From contig SCTK01000011.1 in NCBI GenBank assembly GCA_004298905.1, positions 1 to 64,000 on the forward strand: 64,000 nucleotides of DNA. The letters run 5' to 3'. The first letter of the stretch is position 1, and the number at the start of each line of letters is the position of its first letter. This DNA comes from Burkholderiaceae bacterium. Its GTDB lineage: Bacteria > Pseudomonadota > Gammaproteobacteria > Burkholderiales > Burkholderiaceae_D. The notes below the pieces were generated by a model. That model saw only the letters and a program-made list of their open reading frames with translations, searched no databases and was not told the DNA's origin. Position numbers and translations under genes: made by a program. Below, piece by piece: positions 1 to 9,260 of this stretch.

Positions 1-189
1 GTGTGGAAGGTGAGGTGAAGGGCTTCATCTACGCGACAAGATTCCCATCCTCAGGGTGGGCCCAAGCTCTCTTCACCTCTTGTGATAATAGCTAATCATC
101 ACAGTGAACAAGATACAAGGTTGGGTTGCAAACCCAGCAATCAGCCGCGAAGCACGTACATCAGCGTCATCAAGCATCACAGGTAGAAT

Positions 190-213
190 AAATGGGGACA
201 GACCACGTTTTCC
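190..213. repeat. remnant of a GGGGACAGACCACG-type intergenic repeat
   Basis: The core AATGGGGACAGACCACGTTT resembles the conserved end motifs that I recall recurring in proteobacterial genomes, often beside REP-associated (Y1) transposase genes. A second degenerate copy lies at 39541-39561, and a related GGGGTCAGACTCC motif forms the perfect inverted repeat at 46182-46299. Only one arm is present here and no transposase is nearby. Confidence 0.45.
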
Positions 214-232
214 AGAAGTTCCAAAGCAAAAA

Positions 233-253
233 GCCCCATCGTTGCCGATGGGC
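233..253 (-). terminator. terminator-like hairpin, minus orientation
   Basis: A 7-bp stem (CCCATCG with CGATGGG) and a short loop are followed, on the minus strand, by a T-run (the A-run at 227-232 on the plus strand). It could end a minus-strand transcript that reads antisense through the gene at 303-650, for example from the LysR gene, which has no obvious terminator of its own. Confidence 0.35.
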
Positions 254-302
254 CACTGGAATACTAAGGCCCTGAAACAAAATCATCGAAAGGAGCGATC
301 CA

Positions 303-650
303 ATGATGTACAAGGGTGGCTGCCACTGCGGGCAGGTCGCGTTCGAAGCCGAAGGCAATCTAGAGAAAGTTGTGGAGTGCAATTGCTCAATTTGCAGCAA
401 GCGTGGTTCACTTCACTGGTTTATTCCCCGCGAGAATTTTCGTTTGCTCAGCCCCGAGGACGGCATGGGCACATACACATTCAACAAGCACGTCATTAAA
501 CATCGCTACTGCCCAAAGTGCGGGTGTGCGCCCTATAGCGAAGGTATCGCGCCTTCTGGTAACTACATGGTTGCTATTAACGCCCGTTGCTTGGATGGTG
601 TCGACTTGTCAGCTATCAAGGTAGGGCATTTCGATGGGCGCAGTCTTTGA
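303..650 (+). CDS. GFA/CENP-V domain zinc-binding protein
   Basis: A 115-residue single-domain protein of the GFA (glutathione-dependent formaldehyde-activating enzyme/CENP-V) superfamily. Its zinc ligands are in the family pattern: CHC at residues 7-9, CNCSIC at 26-31 and CPKCG at 70-74. Members named Gfa were proposed to help form S-hydroxymethylglutathione, but most homologues have no proven activity, so only the fold and metal sites are claimed. The start is supported by AGGAG seven bases upstream; a second Met follows at once. It stands alone, convergent with the LysR gene. The protein is shorter than many family members (about 130 residues) but keeps both zinc sites. Confidence 0.85.
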   Translation: MMYKGGCHCGQVAFEAEGNLEKVVECNCSICSKRGSLHWFIPRENFRLLSPEDGMGTYTFNKHVIKHRYCPKCGCAPYSEGIAPSGNYMVAINARCLDGVDLSAIKVGHFDGRSL

Positions 651-694
651 GCACCCGCCGCCCTACCAACGCTAATTTGCAACGACAGGGGTTT

Positions 695-1585
695 TTACGC
701 GCGTAAGCTCTTCAGTTCTTTTTTCATCCAGTCCACGAACACGCGCGTGCGCGACGGCAGCAGGCGTGCGTGTGGGTAGACGATGCTGAGCGGCAGTGGT
801 GCCACCTCGAATTGATCGAGCACGATACGTAGACGCTTCTGCGCGATATAGGGCATTGCCTGATAGGCGATGAAGCGGCCGAATCCCATTCCTTCAGCGC
901 AGGCCTCGGCTGCTGCGGCCACCTGGTTGAACTCGAGGTTGCCCGATACCGGTACCGTGAACTCGCGCGACCCGTCGCGGAACGCCCACGGCGAACTTGA
1001 TATTCCGGTGGAGCAAATGCAGTTGGCGGTGGCCAGCTCTTTGGGGTGTTTGGGCACGCCGTGCTTGCGTAGATACGCTGGACTCGCAGCCACCAGACGC
1101 CGAATCGTGGTCACCTTCTGAGCCACCAGCGAGGAATCGTCGAGATGTCCGATACGGATGCCGACGTCGATGTTTTCTTCCAGCAGGTTGACGATATGGT
1201 CGGCGAGCACCAGTTTGCAACGTACTTTGTCGTAGCGCTGCACGAAGCGCGTCACCGCCGGCGCGACATAAAACTGGCCGAACAGAACCGGCGCTGTGAT
1301 CGTGAGCGTGCCGCTGGGTTCAGCCTGACCCGCAGTCAGCGCCGCTTCCGCTTCTTCCACTTCCGCCAGAATGCTGCGGCAACGTTCGAGGTAGACCTTG
1401 CCTTCCTCGGTCAGCGATATCCGGCGCGTGGTGCGATTGAGCAGCCGCACGTTCAGGTGTTCTTCCAGCGTTGCCAGCGTTCTGACTACGGCGGGCAAGG
1501 AGGAGCGCAGTGCATTTGCGGCGGCGGTGAGGCTGCCTTCATCAACGATTCGGACGAAGGTGTGCATCGAACGAAGTTTATCCAT
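695..1585 (-). CDS. LysR-family transcriptional regulator
   Basis: A 296-residue LysR-type regulator. The N-terminal winged helix-turn-helix spans about residues 1-60 (MHTFVRIVDEGSLTAAA and RLLNRTTRRISLTEEG are typical), followed by a two-lobed periplasmic-binding-protein-like effector domain from about residue 90 (SGTLTITAPVLFGQFYVAP) to the C-terminus. The sequence resembles the AaeR/DmlR-type subgroup that often controls small detoxification genes. It is divergent from the GST/flavoprotein pair across a 106-bp gap, the classical LysR arrangement, so those two genes are the inferred targets. The effector cannot be deduced from sequence. Confidence 0.92.
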   Translation of the reverse strand: MDKLRSMHTFVRIVDEGSLTAAANALRSSLPAVVRTLATLEEHLNVRLLNRTTRRISLTEEGKVYLERCRSILAEVEEAEAALTAGQAEPSGTLTITAPVLFGQFYVAPAVTRFVQRYDKVRCKLVLADHIVNLLEENIDVGIRIGHLDDSSLVAQKVTTIRRLVAASPAYLRKHGVPKHPKELATANCICSTGISSSPWAFRDGSREFTVPVSGNLEFNQVAAAAEACAEGMGFGRFIAYQAMPYIAQKRLRIVLDQFEVAPLPLSIVYPHARLLPSRTRVFVDWMKKELKSLRA

Positions 1586-1691
1586 GGCGGGAGCATTACA
1601 CCGATTATCGGAGTAGTCAAATCCAATACACCATATTTATTAATGCGGCTCTGACGGCCAGAATGACTGCATCAACTCACAAGGAATCCCG
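1586..1691. promoter_or_regulatory. divergent LysR/GST intergenic control region
   Basis: This 106-bp gap separates divergent genes. It contains a near-palindrome, CCGATTATCGG, at 1601-1611, which is a possible LysR operator. On the minus strand TTGACT (-35-like), a 16-nt spacer and TAATGC (-10-like) would place a start very close to the LysR ATG. Upstream of the GST gene an AAGGAA sits about six bases before the ATG at 1692. The operator and promoter are pattern-based guesses. Confidence 0.4.
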
Positions 1692-2345
1692 ATGACAACA
1701 ACCACCACGCCCTATGCCCGCCCCGCGCACCCAATCAAGCTTTACCGTTTCCACCTGTCCGGCCACTCGCATCGCGTCGAGCTATTCCTTTCCTTGCTCG
1801 GTCTGCCGTATGAATTGATCGAGGTGGATCTGCGCGCCAAGGCGCACAAGACCGAGGCGTTTCTCAAAATGAATTGCTTCGGCCAGGTGCCGGTGATCGA
1901 TGACGATGGCGTGATCGTTACCGACTCCAACGCCATCCTGATTTATCTTGCCGGCAAGTACGACGACGGTTATTGGCTGCCGTGTGATCCTGTCGGCGCG
2001 GCAACCGTGCAGCGTTGGCTTTCGGTGGCGGCGGGCCCGGTGGCTTATGGACCCGCTGCCGCTCGCCGCAGCACGGTGTTTGGCGCAGCACCCGATGCCG
2101 GTGATGCGATCGCGCGCGCCAATGCCTTGTTTCTCGTGATGGAGAAGGTGCTTGCCGCGTCACATTTTCTTGCCGGTGCCACGCCGACTATTGGAGATAT
2201 CGCCTGCTACAGCTACATCGCGCATGCGCCGGAAGGTAACGTGTCGCTCGATCCCTATCCCGCGCTGCGGGCCTGGCTTTCACGTATTGAGGCGCTGGTC
2301 GGATTCGTGCCGATGGAAGTAACACGGGTCGGTTTGGCGGCGTGA
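1692..2345 (+). CDS. glutathione S-transferase family protein
   Basis: A 217-residue cytosolic GST. The N-terminal thioredoxin-like domain (about residues 15-95) has the glutathione-binding signatures VPVIDDDG and the TDSNAIL turn, where Ser contacts the glutamyl group. The C-terminal helical domain carries the conserved N-capping motif around [15 protein letters not shown]. Such enzymes conjugate or reduce electrophiles with glutathione in the cytosol; the substrate is unknown. It is nine bases upstream of the PNPOx-like gene and divergent from a LysR regulator, so the two genes probably form a regulated detoxification unit. The start follows an AAGGAA ribosome-binding sequence. Confidence 0.9.
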   Translation: MTTTTTPYARPAHPIKLYRFHLSGHSHRVELFLSLLGLPYELIEVDLRAKAHKTEAFLKMNCFGQVPVIDDDGVIVTDSNAILIYLAGKYDDGYWLPCDPVGAATVQRWLSVAAGPVAYGPAAARRSTVFGAAPDAGDAIARANALFLVMEKVLAASHFLAGATPTIGDIACYSYIAHAPEGNVSLDPYPALRAWLSRIEALVGFVPMEVTRVGLAA

Positions 2346-2354
2346 GTCGTACCG

Positions 2355-3302
2355 ATGACTTTATCCGAACATCCGCAGGACGACTCACCGTTTCATCGCG
2401 GTGAGCAAGCAGTGCAGACGCGTGTTGGCGTGCGCGACAAAATGCAGTCGTTCGGCGAGCGCGTCATCCGCGATTTCATGCCTGAGCAGCATCGTGAGTT
2501 CTTCGGGCAACTGCCGTTGATTGTGATTGGTGCCGTCGATGCTACGGGAAGCCCGTGGGCCTCCATGCTGATGGGCGCACCGAGTTTCATCTCTTCGCCG
2601 GATTCGCATTTGCTGCATATTGATGCGCATCTTCTGGCGGGCGATCCGTTGGCTGATTCGCTGAATGAAGGCGCCGATGTTGGGCTCCTCGGAATTGAAT
2701 TCCATACGCGTCGGCGCAACCGTGTGAACGGGCCGATCGTGGGCAAGGATGCGCACGGCTTCACGTTGCAGGTGCGGCAGAGCTTCGGCAACTGTCCCAA
2801 GTACATCAACAAGCGAAGCTGTGAAATTATTGGCCCGCAGAATATAACGCCGCAGGCGCCGCGCATATCGGATCGACTCGATGCTTCTAGCGCGGGCCAG
2901 ATTCGAAGCGCGGATACATTCTTCATTGCGACGCATTGCTCGGAGACACCTTCACAGCGCTCTCATGGCGCCGATGTCTCTCACCGCGGCGGCAAACCCG
3001 GCTTCGTTCGCATCGACGACGAACATACCCTCACGTGGCCCGACTACTCCGGCAATTTTCTTTTCAACACGCTGGGCAACCTGATGCTCAATCCTCGTGC
3101 CGGACTGCTGTTTCCCGATTTCGAATCGGGCGACATGCTGTATCTATCGGGTCGCGGGGAAGTAATCTGGGACGGCGATGAGGTTGAGGCCTTCCCCGCA
3201 GCGCAACGGCTGGTGCGCTTTCACATCGACCGGCTGGTGCAACTTCCGGCAGCCTTGCCGATGCGCTGGCGGTTCGAGGAATATTCGCCGTTTCTGGAAT
3301 AG
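2355..3302 (+). CDS. PNPOx-like split-barrel flavoprotein
   Basis: A 315-residue protein of the pyridoxamine-5'-phosphate-oxidase-like split-barrel superfamily. The barrel motifs occur twice: PLIVIGAVDATGSPWASMLMG near residue 54, and the FVRIDDEHTLTWPDYSGN/LGNLMLNPRAGLLFPDF segment near 210-260, typical of the larger subfamily that binds FMN or a related flavin. True PdxH proteins are about 210 residues, so this is probably not the B6 enzyme. The same module is found as the N-terminal part of larger ferredoxin-reductase-like oxidoreductases, but no reductase domain follows here. It is co-oriented with the GST nine bases upstream. Substrate unknown. Confidence 0.8.
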   Translation: MTLSEHPQDDSPFHRGEQAVQTRVGVRDKMQSFGERVIRDFMPEQHREFFGQLPLIVIGAVDATGSPWASMLMGAPSFISSPDSHLLHIDAHLLAGDPLADSLNEGADVGLLGIEFHTRRRNRVNGPIVGKDAHGFTLQVRQSFGNCPKYINKRSCEIIGPQNITPQAPRISDRLDASSAGQIRSADTFFIATHCSETPSQRSHGADVSHRGGKPGFVRIDDEHTLTWPDYSGNFLFNTLGNLMLNPRAGLLFPDFESGDMLYLSGRGEVIWDGDEVEAFPAAQRLVRFHIDRLVQLPAALPMRWRFEEYSPFLE

Positions 3303-3425
3303 ACCGATTTCAAGGCGCGTAAGTCATACCCCGTAGAGCGCCAATCCCACCGGGAGACTTTCTTTGATCGTAGCGCAGCGTATTGCGCCGCACGCGATGC
3401 GAGAAGACCTCGAAATGCATCGTCA

Positions 3426-3653
3426 TCATGATTGGCGCTGGCGGCGCTCAGGCCCAGGGTATTGCCTGGGGGCGGGCGAGGAGGCCGCATCGCGGCCGTT
3501 GCGTGGCCGCCTGAGGTTGCCTTCCCACTGGCATTGCATCGCCATGCAGCGATAACGGCCGACCGGGCGGACGACGCTGACCAGGCGATCGAGTGGGCGG
3601 CGCGGCACGCGCAACAAATCTCCGCCGCATAGGGGGCATTTTTGTGTATTCAT
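3426..3653 (-). CDS. small zinc-ribbon protein, hypothetical
   Basis: A 75-residue protein. The chosen ATG at 3653 gives MNTQKCPLCGGDLLRVPRRP; the longer upstream reading has no conserved look. Two cysteine pairs, CPLCGG near residue 6 and CMAMQC near 40 within RYRCMAMQCQWEG, form a plausible treble-clef or zinc-ribbon site. The basic tail (RRPRNGRD) and a Pro/Arg-rich end suggest nucleic-acid or protein binding. I recognise the type as a small conserved zinc-ribbon protein of betaproteobacteria but know no function. It lies alone between the convergent flavoprotein gene and hemY. Confidence 0.6.
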   Translation of the reverse strand: MNTQKCPLCGGDLLRVPRRPLDRLVSVVRPVGRYRCMAMQCQWEGNLRRPRNGRDAASSPAPRQYPGPERRQRQS

Positions 3654-3840
3654 GGTTGCAGCATTGGATACTGTCCCGGCCACGAGGTTCCCAAGCTGAA
3701 AACGCTGCCTGAACAGGAAACAGGCCACGTTTTCACAATACCATCCCCCGTACAATCGACGGAGCGTTATCGGTGTGCTATCTGCCATAGAGCGAGACCC
3801 GAAGCACGGGGCCAATCCATCTCACCGAAAAGATCCTTAC

Positions 3841-5028
3841 CTACTCTGCCGGCACTCCCAGTGCGAGTGCCGATGCAAGCTTGTAGTAACGTGCCGCTTC
3901 TTCCTGCCGGTCGTTGGTTTCGCAGAGTTGCGCGAGGGCGAAGGCGGCTTTTGGTTTGGGCTGGATGTGCAGGCTGTCCACCAAATAATGTTCGGCCTTG
4001 CCCCAGAGGTGGCGGCGGGCGCACAGACGGCCGAGCGTCATCAGCAGTGTGGCGTCATTGGGGTGTGCAATCAGCCATTTCTCGGCACGTTCAACCTGGG
4101 TAAGTTTGCTGTGTTCGTCGAAGCAATCGCCATATAAATCAACCAGGCGCGTGTCCCAGTCTTTTTCCAGCACTTCTTCGGCGATACGGCTGGCGCGGCC
4201 ACCCATCTGGTTGCGGTTGAAGGCTTGCATCGCGGCCAGCGCAATATCGGATTGCATTTGCTCGTAGGCAGGCAGTGTTTGCCAGAAGTTTTCCAGCCCG
4301 TTGACGTCGTCGTCCAGTTCGTGCAATTGATGGCTGATGGCAAAGTATTTCAGTTTGCGCACCACGGCCGGGTGCAGAGCATCACGCTTGTCGAGTGTGC
4401 GCAGCAGACGCAACAGCTGGCGCCAGTTGCCGGCCCGCTGATGCAGGCGCACAGCAAAACGCATCGGTTCGATGTGACGCCCGCCCGCCTGCTTCAACTC
4501 TTCCAGCGCTTGCAGCGCCACTTCGTTTTCACGGGCATCGCTGGCCAGTTCGACGGTGCTCATCAGGCTGGCGACACGCAGCGCCTTGTCGCGGCGCGAC
4601 AGTTCGAGCCAGCGGTCGCGGCGCTGATATTCCTTCATGCGATGTGCGGCGCGCGCGGCGACCAGTGCCGCCAGCCCCACCCACTGTTCGGAATCCATCG
4701 CGGCCTGGGCACGCTTTTCGGCGCGGGCGAAGCGCCCTTCATAAAGCGCCGTCAGCGCATCGGCCAGGCCGACGCGGGCTTGCTCTTCGCGCCGCTCCTT
4801 GCGCCAGGCGCGCACTTGCAAAGGCAGGCGCAAAGTGGCGCGCGTGGCACGCACGACGATATAAAGCACAATGAACAGCAGCGCCGCGGCCAGCACAAAA
4901 GTATTGAGTGACAGATCGACCCGGTACGGCGGCACAAAAAACACGACATTGCCAGGATTATTCTGCGCCAGCAGGGCGACGGTGACGGCACATGCGATCA
5001 GCGCCAGAGTCCAGAACAGATTGCGCAT
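3841..5028 (-). CDS. hemY: HemY, TPR membrane protein of the haem cluster
   Basis: A 395-residue inner-membrane protein. Two hydrophobic segments occupy the N-terminus (LFWTLALIACAVTVALLAQ, then a second around residues 40-62), followed by the HemY N-terminal domain and TPR-like helices to the end (ALAQLCETNDRQEEAARYYK is the last). In proteobacteria hemY follows hemX; its role is in the late haem pathway or its membrane organisation and is not protoporphyrinogen oxidation as in Bacillus HemY. The longest ORF starts 58 codons earlier, but MRNLFW at 5028 gives the correct transmembrane start, eight bases after the hemDX stop. Confidence 0.93.
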   Translation of the reverse strand: MRNLFWTLALIACAVTVALLAQNNPGNVVFFVPPYRVDLSLNTFVLAAALLFIVLYIVVRATRATLRLPLQVRAWRKERREEQARVGLADALTALYEGRFARAEKRAQAAMDSEQWVGLAALVAARAAHRMKEYQRRDRWLELSRRDKALRVASLMSTVELASDARENEVALQALEELKQAGGRHIEPMRFAVRLHQRAGNWRQLLRLLRTLDKRDALHPAVVRKLKYFAISHQLHELDDDVNGLENFWQTLPAYEQMQSDIALAAMQAFNRNQMGGRASRIAEEVLEKDWDTRLVDLYGDCFDEHSKLTQVERAEKWLIAHPNDATLLMTLGRLCARRHLWGKAEHYLVDSLHIQPKPKAAFALAQLCETNDRQEEAARYYKLASALALGVPAE

Positions 5029-5036
5029 GATCGTTC

Positions 5037-7049
5037 CTATTTTTGTTTTTCGTTTTGCACCGGCTTGAAATTGCGCACGGCATTCAAGCTGTCGGACAGG
5101 CTGGGCAGCTCGATGACGATGGTGCTCGCTTGCAGTTGTTTGAGCGTATCTTCTGCGGCGATCACGCTGTGCTGACTGGTATCGAAATATTTTTCCACCC
5201 ACACGGTTGCCGCCCTGAGATCGGCGCGATACGCCGCTTCGTTGCGCGAGAGCACGGACAGGCGCGCGTTGAGTAGACGCAGTTTCAAATGCTCGCGCAA
5301 ATAAAACACCTGTTCCGGCATCAGGAACAGGGCATCGTCTTGCTCGACCTTGCGCACCTGAATCAGGTTGGAGAGATCGCCTTGCATTTCATCCCAGGCC
5401 GCTGCGATTTGCACGCGCGTTTTTTGCCACAGGTTTTCCAGACCGCTGATGGCGGCCGCCGGTTTGTCGCCGGGTTTACCTGACTTCACGGGTGGTGCGG
5501 CAGGTGTCTTCTCCTTCGGTTTCACTTGCGGCGGCCGCGCATCGGCCAGTGCGGGCAGGTTGTCGATCGTGCCGATCAACGTGTCGATTTTCAGCGTGAT
5601 ACCGGCCAGATCGACAAAGGGCAAGACTTTCAAGCGCTCGATATCACGCGCCAGCACGCGCCGCAGCGGTAGGAACTGTGGCCGGTCGGCGCGCGCCAGA
5701 CGCGCATCGGCAGCCTGCAGCGCGATGATCGCGCCCTGCACATTGCCCGCCAATTGCAATTGCTGGCTGGCCACCGAAAGGATCTGTTCGATTTCGCTCA
5801 ACGCCCATTCGTCGCGCGAACGCGAAAGGTCTTGGTACAACTGTTCCAGCGCCGCTTGCTGACTGCGCGATTGCGCAATATTGGCTTCCAGCACCGCCAG
5901 CCGGTCTTGCATTTCACGCGCCAGATCCTGCGCGGTGCGCGCATACGATTGCGTTTCCATGCTCATGCTCTGGCTTTCCTGGCTGCGCCGCGCCACCTCG
6001 TGTTGCAGGCTGTCCACCTGCTGGCGCGACCAGATGAATTGCAGCACCAGCAGCGCCACCAAAATCAGCAGCAGCCATTGCGTGCTTTTCCATTGCGTCA
6101 ATACTTCCCTGATTTTGTTGCTCATGTGCGGCATCTCGCGTGCGGAGGAGGTTCGATGGTTTGAAATTTTTCCCGTATTCGACTTGCCGGGATTTGTCTG
6201 GGCCGGCGCAGCCGCCAGTGTAGTCAATGCGACAATTTTCTCCACGATAGAATCATCGCCCGCGCCTGACAATCGAATGTTGGCAAAGCCCAACTGTTTC
6301 GCCTGCTCGGCAATGCGCGGATGCGGCGCCACAATGGTTTGCCGGCGCAGCCAGGCACGACCCGTCTGCCCCAGCAAGGCATCGACGGCAGCGCACATAT
6401 TGCGCAAGCCTTCGCTGCTGGTGGCGATCAAAATCAGGGGCCGGTCACGTTGCGCCAACGCATGCCATTGCGCTTGTTGCGCAGCCGTGAACACCGCTGC
6501 ACGGCGTTGATAACAGGCCACCACATCGACCTGCGCACCCTGAGCGTGTAACTGTTCGACGATCAGATCGCGCCCCTGCGTGCCGCGCAGCACCAGCACG
6601 CGGGCCTGTGCCAGCGGCACCGGCAAGGCATCTGGGCGATTCAATTGTTTCAGCAGACTTTCGGAATCGAAGCGCAGATTCTCGGCATCGGTCTCATCGA
6701 CATGCTGAGGCGAAATAATCGTGCAGTGCGCATCAGTCAAGCCCCGCCCCTGCAAGGCGGCGCGGCTGCCCGGCCCCATCACGCCGATCGCAGTGGCCGC
6801 CGGCCAAGGCCCCTGCCAGTGCGCCAGCACCTGGGCAATGGCATTGGGGCTGACGAAGACGACCAGCTGGTATTGCGCCAGATTGGCCAATGCAGCCCGC
6901 AGCAGTGTCAGATCCTCAATCGGCAGGATCTCGATCGCCGGGCTTTCAAACACTTCCAGATGCTGTGCACGCAAACGCGCGGTCAAGGCCGCTGCCTGCG
7001 GCGTTGGCCGGGTGTTGACGATCAGCGGTGGTTGCAGTTCGATATTCAT
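5037..7049 (-). CDS. hemDX: fused uroporphyrinogen-III synthase/HemX
   Basis: A 670-residue fusion. Residues 1 to about 260 are HemD, which cyclises and inverts ring D of hydroxymethylbilane to give uroporphyrinogen III ([40 protein letters not shown]). A Pro/Asn-rich linker leads to HemX: one transmembrane helix ([16 protein letters not shown]), a coiled coil ([19 protein letters not shown] onward) and a periplasmic region with a Pro/Lys linker. The start at 7049 overlaps the hemC stop as ATGA. Fused hemDX genes are known in Burkholderiales. An internal [11 protein letters not shown] could allow separate HemX translation. HemX assists the pathway; it is not catalytic as far as known. Confidence 0.92.
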   Translation of the reverse strand: MNIELQPPLIVNTRPTPQAAALTARLRAQHLEVFESPAIEILPIEDLTLLRAALANLAQYQLVVFVSPNAIAQVLAHWQGPWPAATAIGVMGPGSRAALQGRGLTDAHCTIISPQHVDETDAENLRFDSESLLKQLNRPDALPVPLAQARVLVLRGTQGRDLIVEQLHAQGAQVDVVACYQRRAAVFTAAQQAQWHALAQRDRPLILIATSSEGLRNMCAAVDALLGQTGRAWLRRQTIVAPHPRIAEQAKQLGFANIRLSGAGDDSIVEKIVALTTLAAAPAQTNPGKSNTGKISNHRTSSAREMPHMSNKIREVLTQWKSTQWLLLILVALLVLQFIWSRQQVDSLQHEVARRSQESQSMSMETQSYARTAQDLAREMQDRLAVLEANIAQSRSQQAALEQLYQDLSRSRDEWALSEIEQILSVASQQLQLAGNVQGAIIALQAADARLARADRPQFLPLRRVLARDIERLKVLPFVDLAGITLKIDTLIGTIDNLPALADARPPQVKPKEKTPAAPPVKSGKPGDKPAAAISGLENLWQKTRVQIAAAWDEMQGDLSNLIQVRKVEQDDALFLMPEQVFYLREHLKLRLLNARLSVLSRNEAAYRADLRAATVWVEKYFDTSQHSVIAAEDTLKQLQASTIVIELPSLSDSLNAVRNFKPVQNEKQK

Positions 7050-7984
7050 GCGGGCGGAGTGCAGGCAGCAAGAATGTCTTGTGCGCCCTGTACCCGCAAT
7101 TGCGCGGCCACCGCGGCGCCCAGTGCTTCGACCTGATCCGCCGGGCCACTGGCGTTGGCTTGCACCAGACGGCTGCCATCCGGCATGCCAACGCAAGCGC
7201 GCAGGCTGACAGTATCGCCCAGCACCGTGGCATACGCAGCCAGCGGCACGCTGCAATTGCCGCCCAAGGCGCGCGATACGGCACGCTCGGCAAGGACGGC
7301 ACTGGCGCTGTGGGCGTGATGCAATGGCGCGAGCCAGCCCTGCATATCGCTGCGCGTGCTCAGGGTTTCGATGCCGAGTGCGCCCTGTCCGGCAGCGGGA
7401 AGAAGTTCGGTCGTCGGCAGGATCTGCCGGATGCGCTCGACCAGACCCAATCGTTTCAGCCCAGCTGCGGCCAGCACGATGGCCTGATACTCGCCCCGGT
7501 CGAGTTTTGCCAGGCGGGTATCGAGGTTACCGCGCAGGGGTTCGATTTTCAGTTGCGGATACAGGGCGCGAATCTGCGCTTCACGGCGCAGGCTGGAGGT
7601 ACCGACGACTGATCCAGCGGGCAACAAATCAAGCCGGCCATATTGATTCGACACCATCACATCGCGCGGGTCTTCGCGTTCCATGACGGCTGCGAGAGTG
7701 AATTCCGGCTCCAGCTGCATCGGCACATCCTTGAGCGAATGCACCGCCAGATCGGCGCGCCCTTCCAGCAGCGCGACTTCGAGCTCCTTGACGAACAGGC
7801 CTTTGCCGCCGGCCTTGGACAGCGAACGATCGAGGATTTGATCGCCGCGCGTAGTCATGCCCAGAATGCTCACGTCACACTGCGGATACAGTGTCCGCAG
7901 CAAAGCCTGCACATGCTCCGCCTGCCACAGGGCGAGCCGGCTTTCACGCGAAGCAATGACAATTTTCTGGGGATCGGATGACAT
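7046..7984 (-). CDS. hemC: hydroxymethylbilane synthase
   Basis: A 312-residue porphobilinogen deaminase that polymerises four porphobilinogens into hydroxymethylbilane. Family motifs are present: [13 protein letters not shown] at 10-22, [10 protein letters not shown] at 60-69, VHSLKDVP at 81-88 (catalytic Asp region), and the dipyrromethane-cofactor cysteine Cys244 in GGNCSVPL. The start at 7984 (MSSDPQK) is preferred to the longest ORF start, which would run 41 codons into the divergent glycosyltransferase gene. The 4-base overlap with hemD implies translational coupling, and hemC-hemDX-hemY read as one operon. Confidence 0.96.
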   Translation of the reverse strand: MSSDPQKIVIASRESRLALWQAEHVQALLRTLYPQCDVSILGMTTRGDQILDRSLSKAGGKGLFVKELEVALLEGRADLAVHSLKDVPMQLEPEFTLAAVMEREDPRDVMVSNQYGRLDLLPAGSVVGTSSLRREAQIRALYPQLKIEPLRGNLDTRLAKLDRGEYQAIVLAAAGLKRLGLVERIRQILPTTELLPAAGQGALGIETLSTRSDMQGWLAPLHHAHSASAVLAERAVSRALGGNCSVPLAAYATVLGDTVSLRACVGMPDGSRLVQANASGPADQVEALGAAVAAQLRVQGAQDILAACTPPA

Positions 7985-8060
7985 GGCTGGTGGCTGGATT
8001 TTGCGTGGCGAGTTTAACATGGCATAGTCTGCAAAATTTCCAAAAAAACACCCACCTTTC

Positions 8061-9260
8061 ATGCGTATCCTTGTCCTGTGCGACCGCTTTCCCTGGCCGC
8101 TGACCAATGGTCAGAATCTGCGGATCTATCACTACGTCAACGCGCTCAAGGGGCGGCATCAATTCGATCTGCTCTGCTATGGTGATATAGCGGCGATCCC
8201 ACCTGAGATTCACACACTCTTTGGCCGCATCGATTGCACGGCCAGACCGCGCGCGCAAAAATTCAGCGGCGTGCGGAAGCTGTGGTCCGCGTTCGACATG
8301 GAGCAGTTCGTGCTCAAGTGCCCGCGCACGACCGAACAAATCGCATGCTGGCAACGGGAGCAACCGTACGACCTGATCTGGATCTCCGGCTGGGACATGG
8401 TGGTCAATCTGCCGCCAGGTTTGCAGGTGCCGGTGCTGATGGATGCCGTGGACGACGGTTTGCTGGAACACCGCCGCGAAGTGCACACCGCGCCCACACT
8501 GAAACGCCGTCTGCATGCCTTGAAATTGCTGTGGATGAATTACCGGTTTGAGAAACGCTATTTCGCGCCGCAAGATGGTGTGCTGTTTGTATCTGAACGC
8601 GATGCCGCTTCGTTTCAGGCGATCGCGCCGCACACCAAAGTGTTCGTCGTGCATAACGGTGTCGATACCGATTACTTTGCGCCGCTGGGTCTGCCCAAAC
8701 GCGCGCATACGGTCATCTTCGAGGGCAACATCAGCTTCGGCCCCAACTACGATGGCCTGCTCTATTTCTGCAACGACATCCTGCCGCTGATTCGTGCGCG
8801 CTGTCCCGATGTCGCGCTGCATATTGTCGGCCGCGATCCGCCAGCAGAAATTCAAGCGCTGGCAACTGCGCGCATCGGCGAACCGGGTATCGTCGTCACC
8901 GGCTTTGTCGATGACGTGCGTCCCTATCTCGATCAAGCCACGGTGTTTGTCTGCCCCCTGCGCAAGGGCGCGGGCATCAAGAACAAGTTGCTGCAAGCCT
9001 GGTCCATCGGTCTGCCGATTGTGGCGACCTCGATCACGCTGGGGGGATTAAAAGCCGAGCCGGAACAGAATGTCGTCGTCGCCGACACGCCGCAAGCCTT
9101 TGCCGATGCAGTGCTGCGCGTGTTTGCCGATGCAGTGCTGCGGCAACGATTGTCTGAAAATGCGCGCACGACCGCGTTGAGTCATTACAGCTGGCAACAA
9201 AAAGCGCAGGAACTGGAAACCGTGATGTTGTCTCTGGCACGGCCGCAACACACCACGTGA
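8061..9260 (+). CDS. family-4-type glycosyltransferase
   Basis: A 399-residue GT-B fold glycosyltransferase. The N-terminal acceptor domain starts [20 protein letters not shown], the motif of the PEP-CTERM/exopolysaccharide-associated sugar transferase group. The C-terminal donor domain (from about residue 220) has [17 protein letters not shown] and a [21 protein letters not shown] stretch corresponding to the nucleotide-sugar binding region. It probably transfers a sugar to a surface polysaccharide or lipid, but no other polysaccharide genes are adjacent. It is divergent from hemC and its TGA directly abuts the convergent lytic transglycosylase stop. A 24-bp tandem duplication near the 3' end gives FADAVLR twice. 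Confidence 0.85.
   Translation: MRILVLCDRFPWPLTNGQNLRIYHYVNALKGRHQFDLLCYGDIAAIPPEIHTLFGRIDCTARPRAQKFSGVRKLWSAFDMEQFVLKCPRTTEQIACWQREQPYDLIWISGWDMVVNLPPGLQVPVLMDAVDDGLLEHRREVHTAPTLKRRLHALKLLWMNYRFEKRYFAPQDGVLFVSERDAASFQAIAPHTKVFVVHNGVDTDYFAPLGLPKRAHTVIFEGNISFGPNYDGLLYFCNDILPLIRARCPDVALHIVGRDPPAEIQALATARIGEPGIVVTGFVDDVRPYLDQATVFVCPLRKGAGIKNKLLQAWSIGLPIVATSITLGGLKAEPEQNVVVADTPQAFADAVLRVFADAVLRQRLSENARTTALSHYSWQQKAQELETVMLSLARPQHTT

Larger units (their letters stand above)
1..302. other. leading region without a recognisable complete gene
   Basis: No complete gene is recognised here. One plus-strand frame is open from the window edge to a TAA at 93-95 (about 30 codons, ending ALFTSCDNS) and could be the 3' end of a gene that starts outside the window. 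It matches no family I know. The rest holds a repeat remnant (190-213) and a hairpin (233-253). The Shine-Dalgarno AGGAG at 291-295 serves the gene at 303. Confidence 0.4.

Noticed and set aside
104-499. Plus-strand ORF overlapping the GFA gene in another frame
   Set aside because: Overlaps a gene with clear zinc motifs and a ribosome binding site; product has no family features.
3221-3490. Minus-strand ORF between the flavoprotein gene and the zinc-ribbon gene
   Set aside because: Overlaps both flanking genes and has no ribosome site or recognisable motif.
3715-3735. ACAGGCCACGTTTTC as another GGGGACAGACCACG remnant
   Set aside because: The match is short and partial; could be coincidence, so not listed as a repeat.
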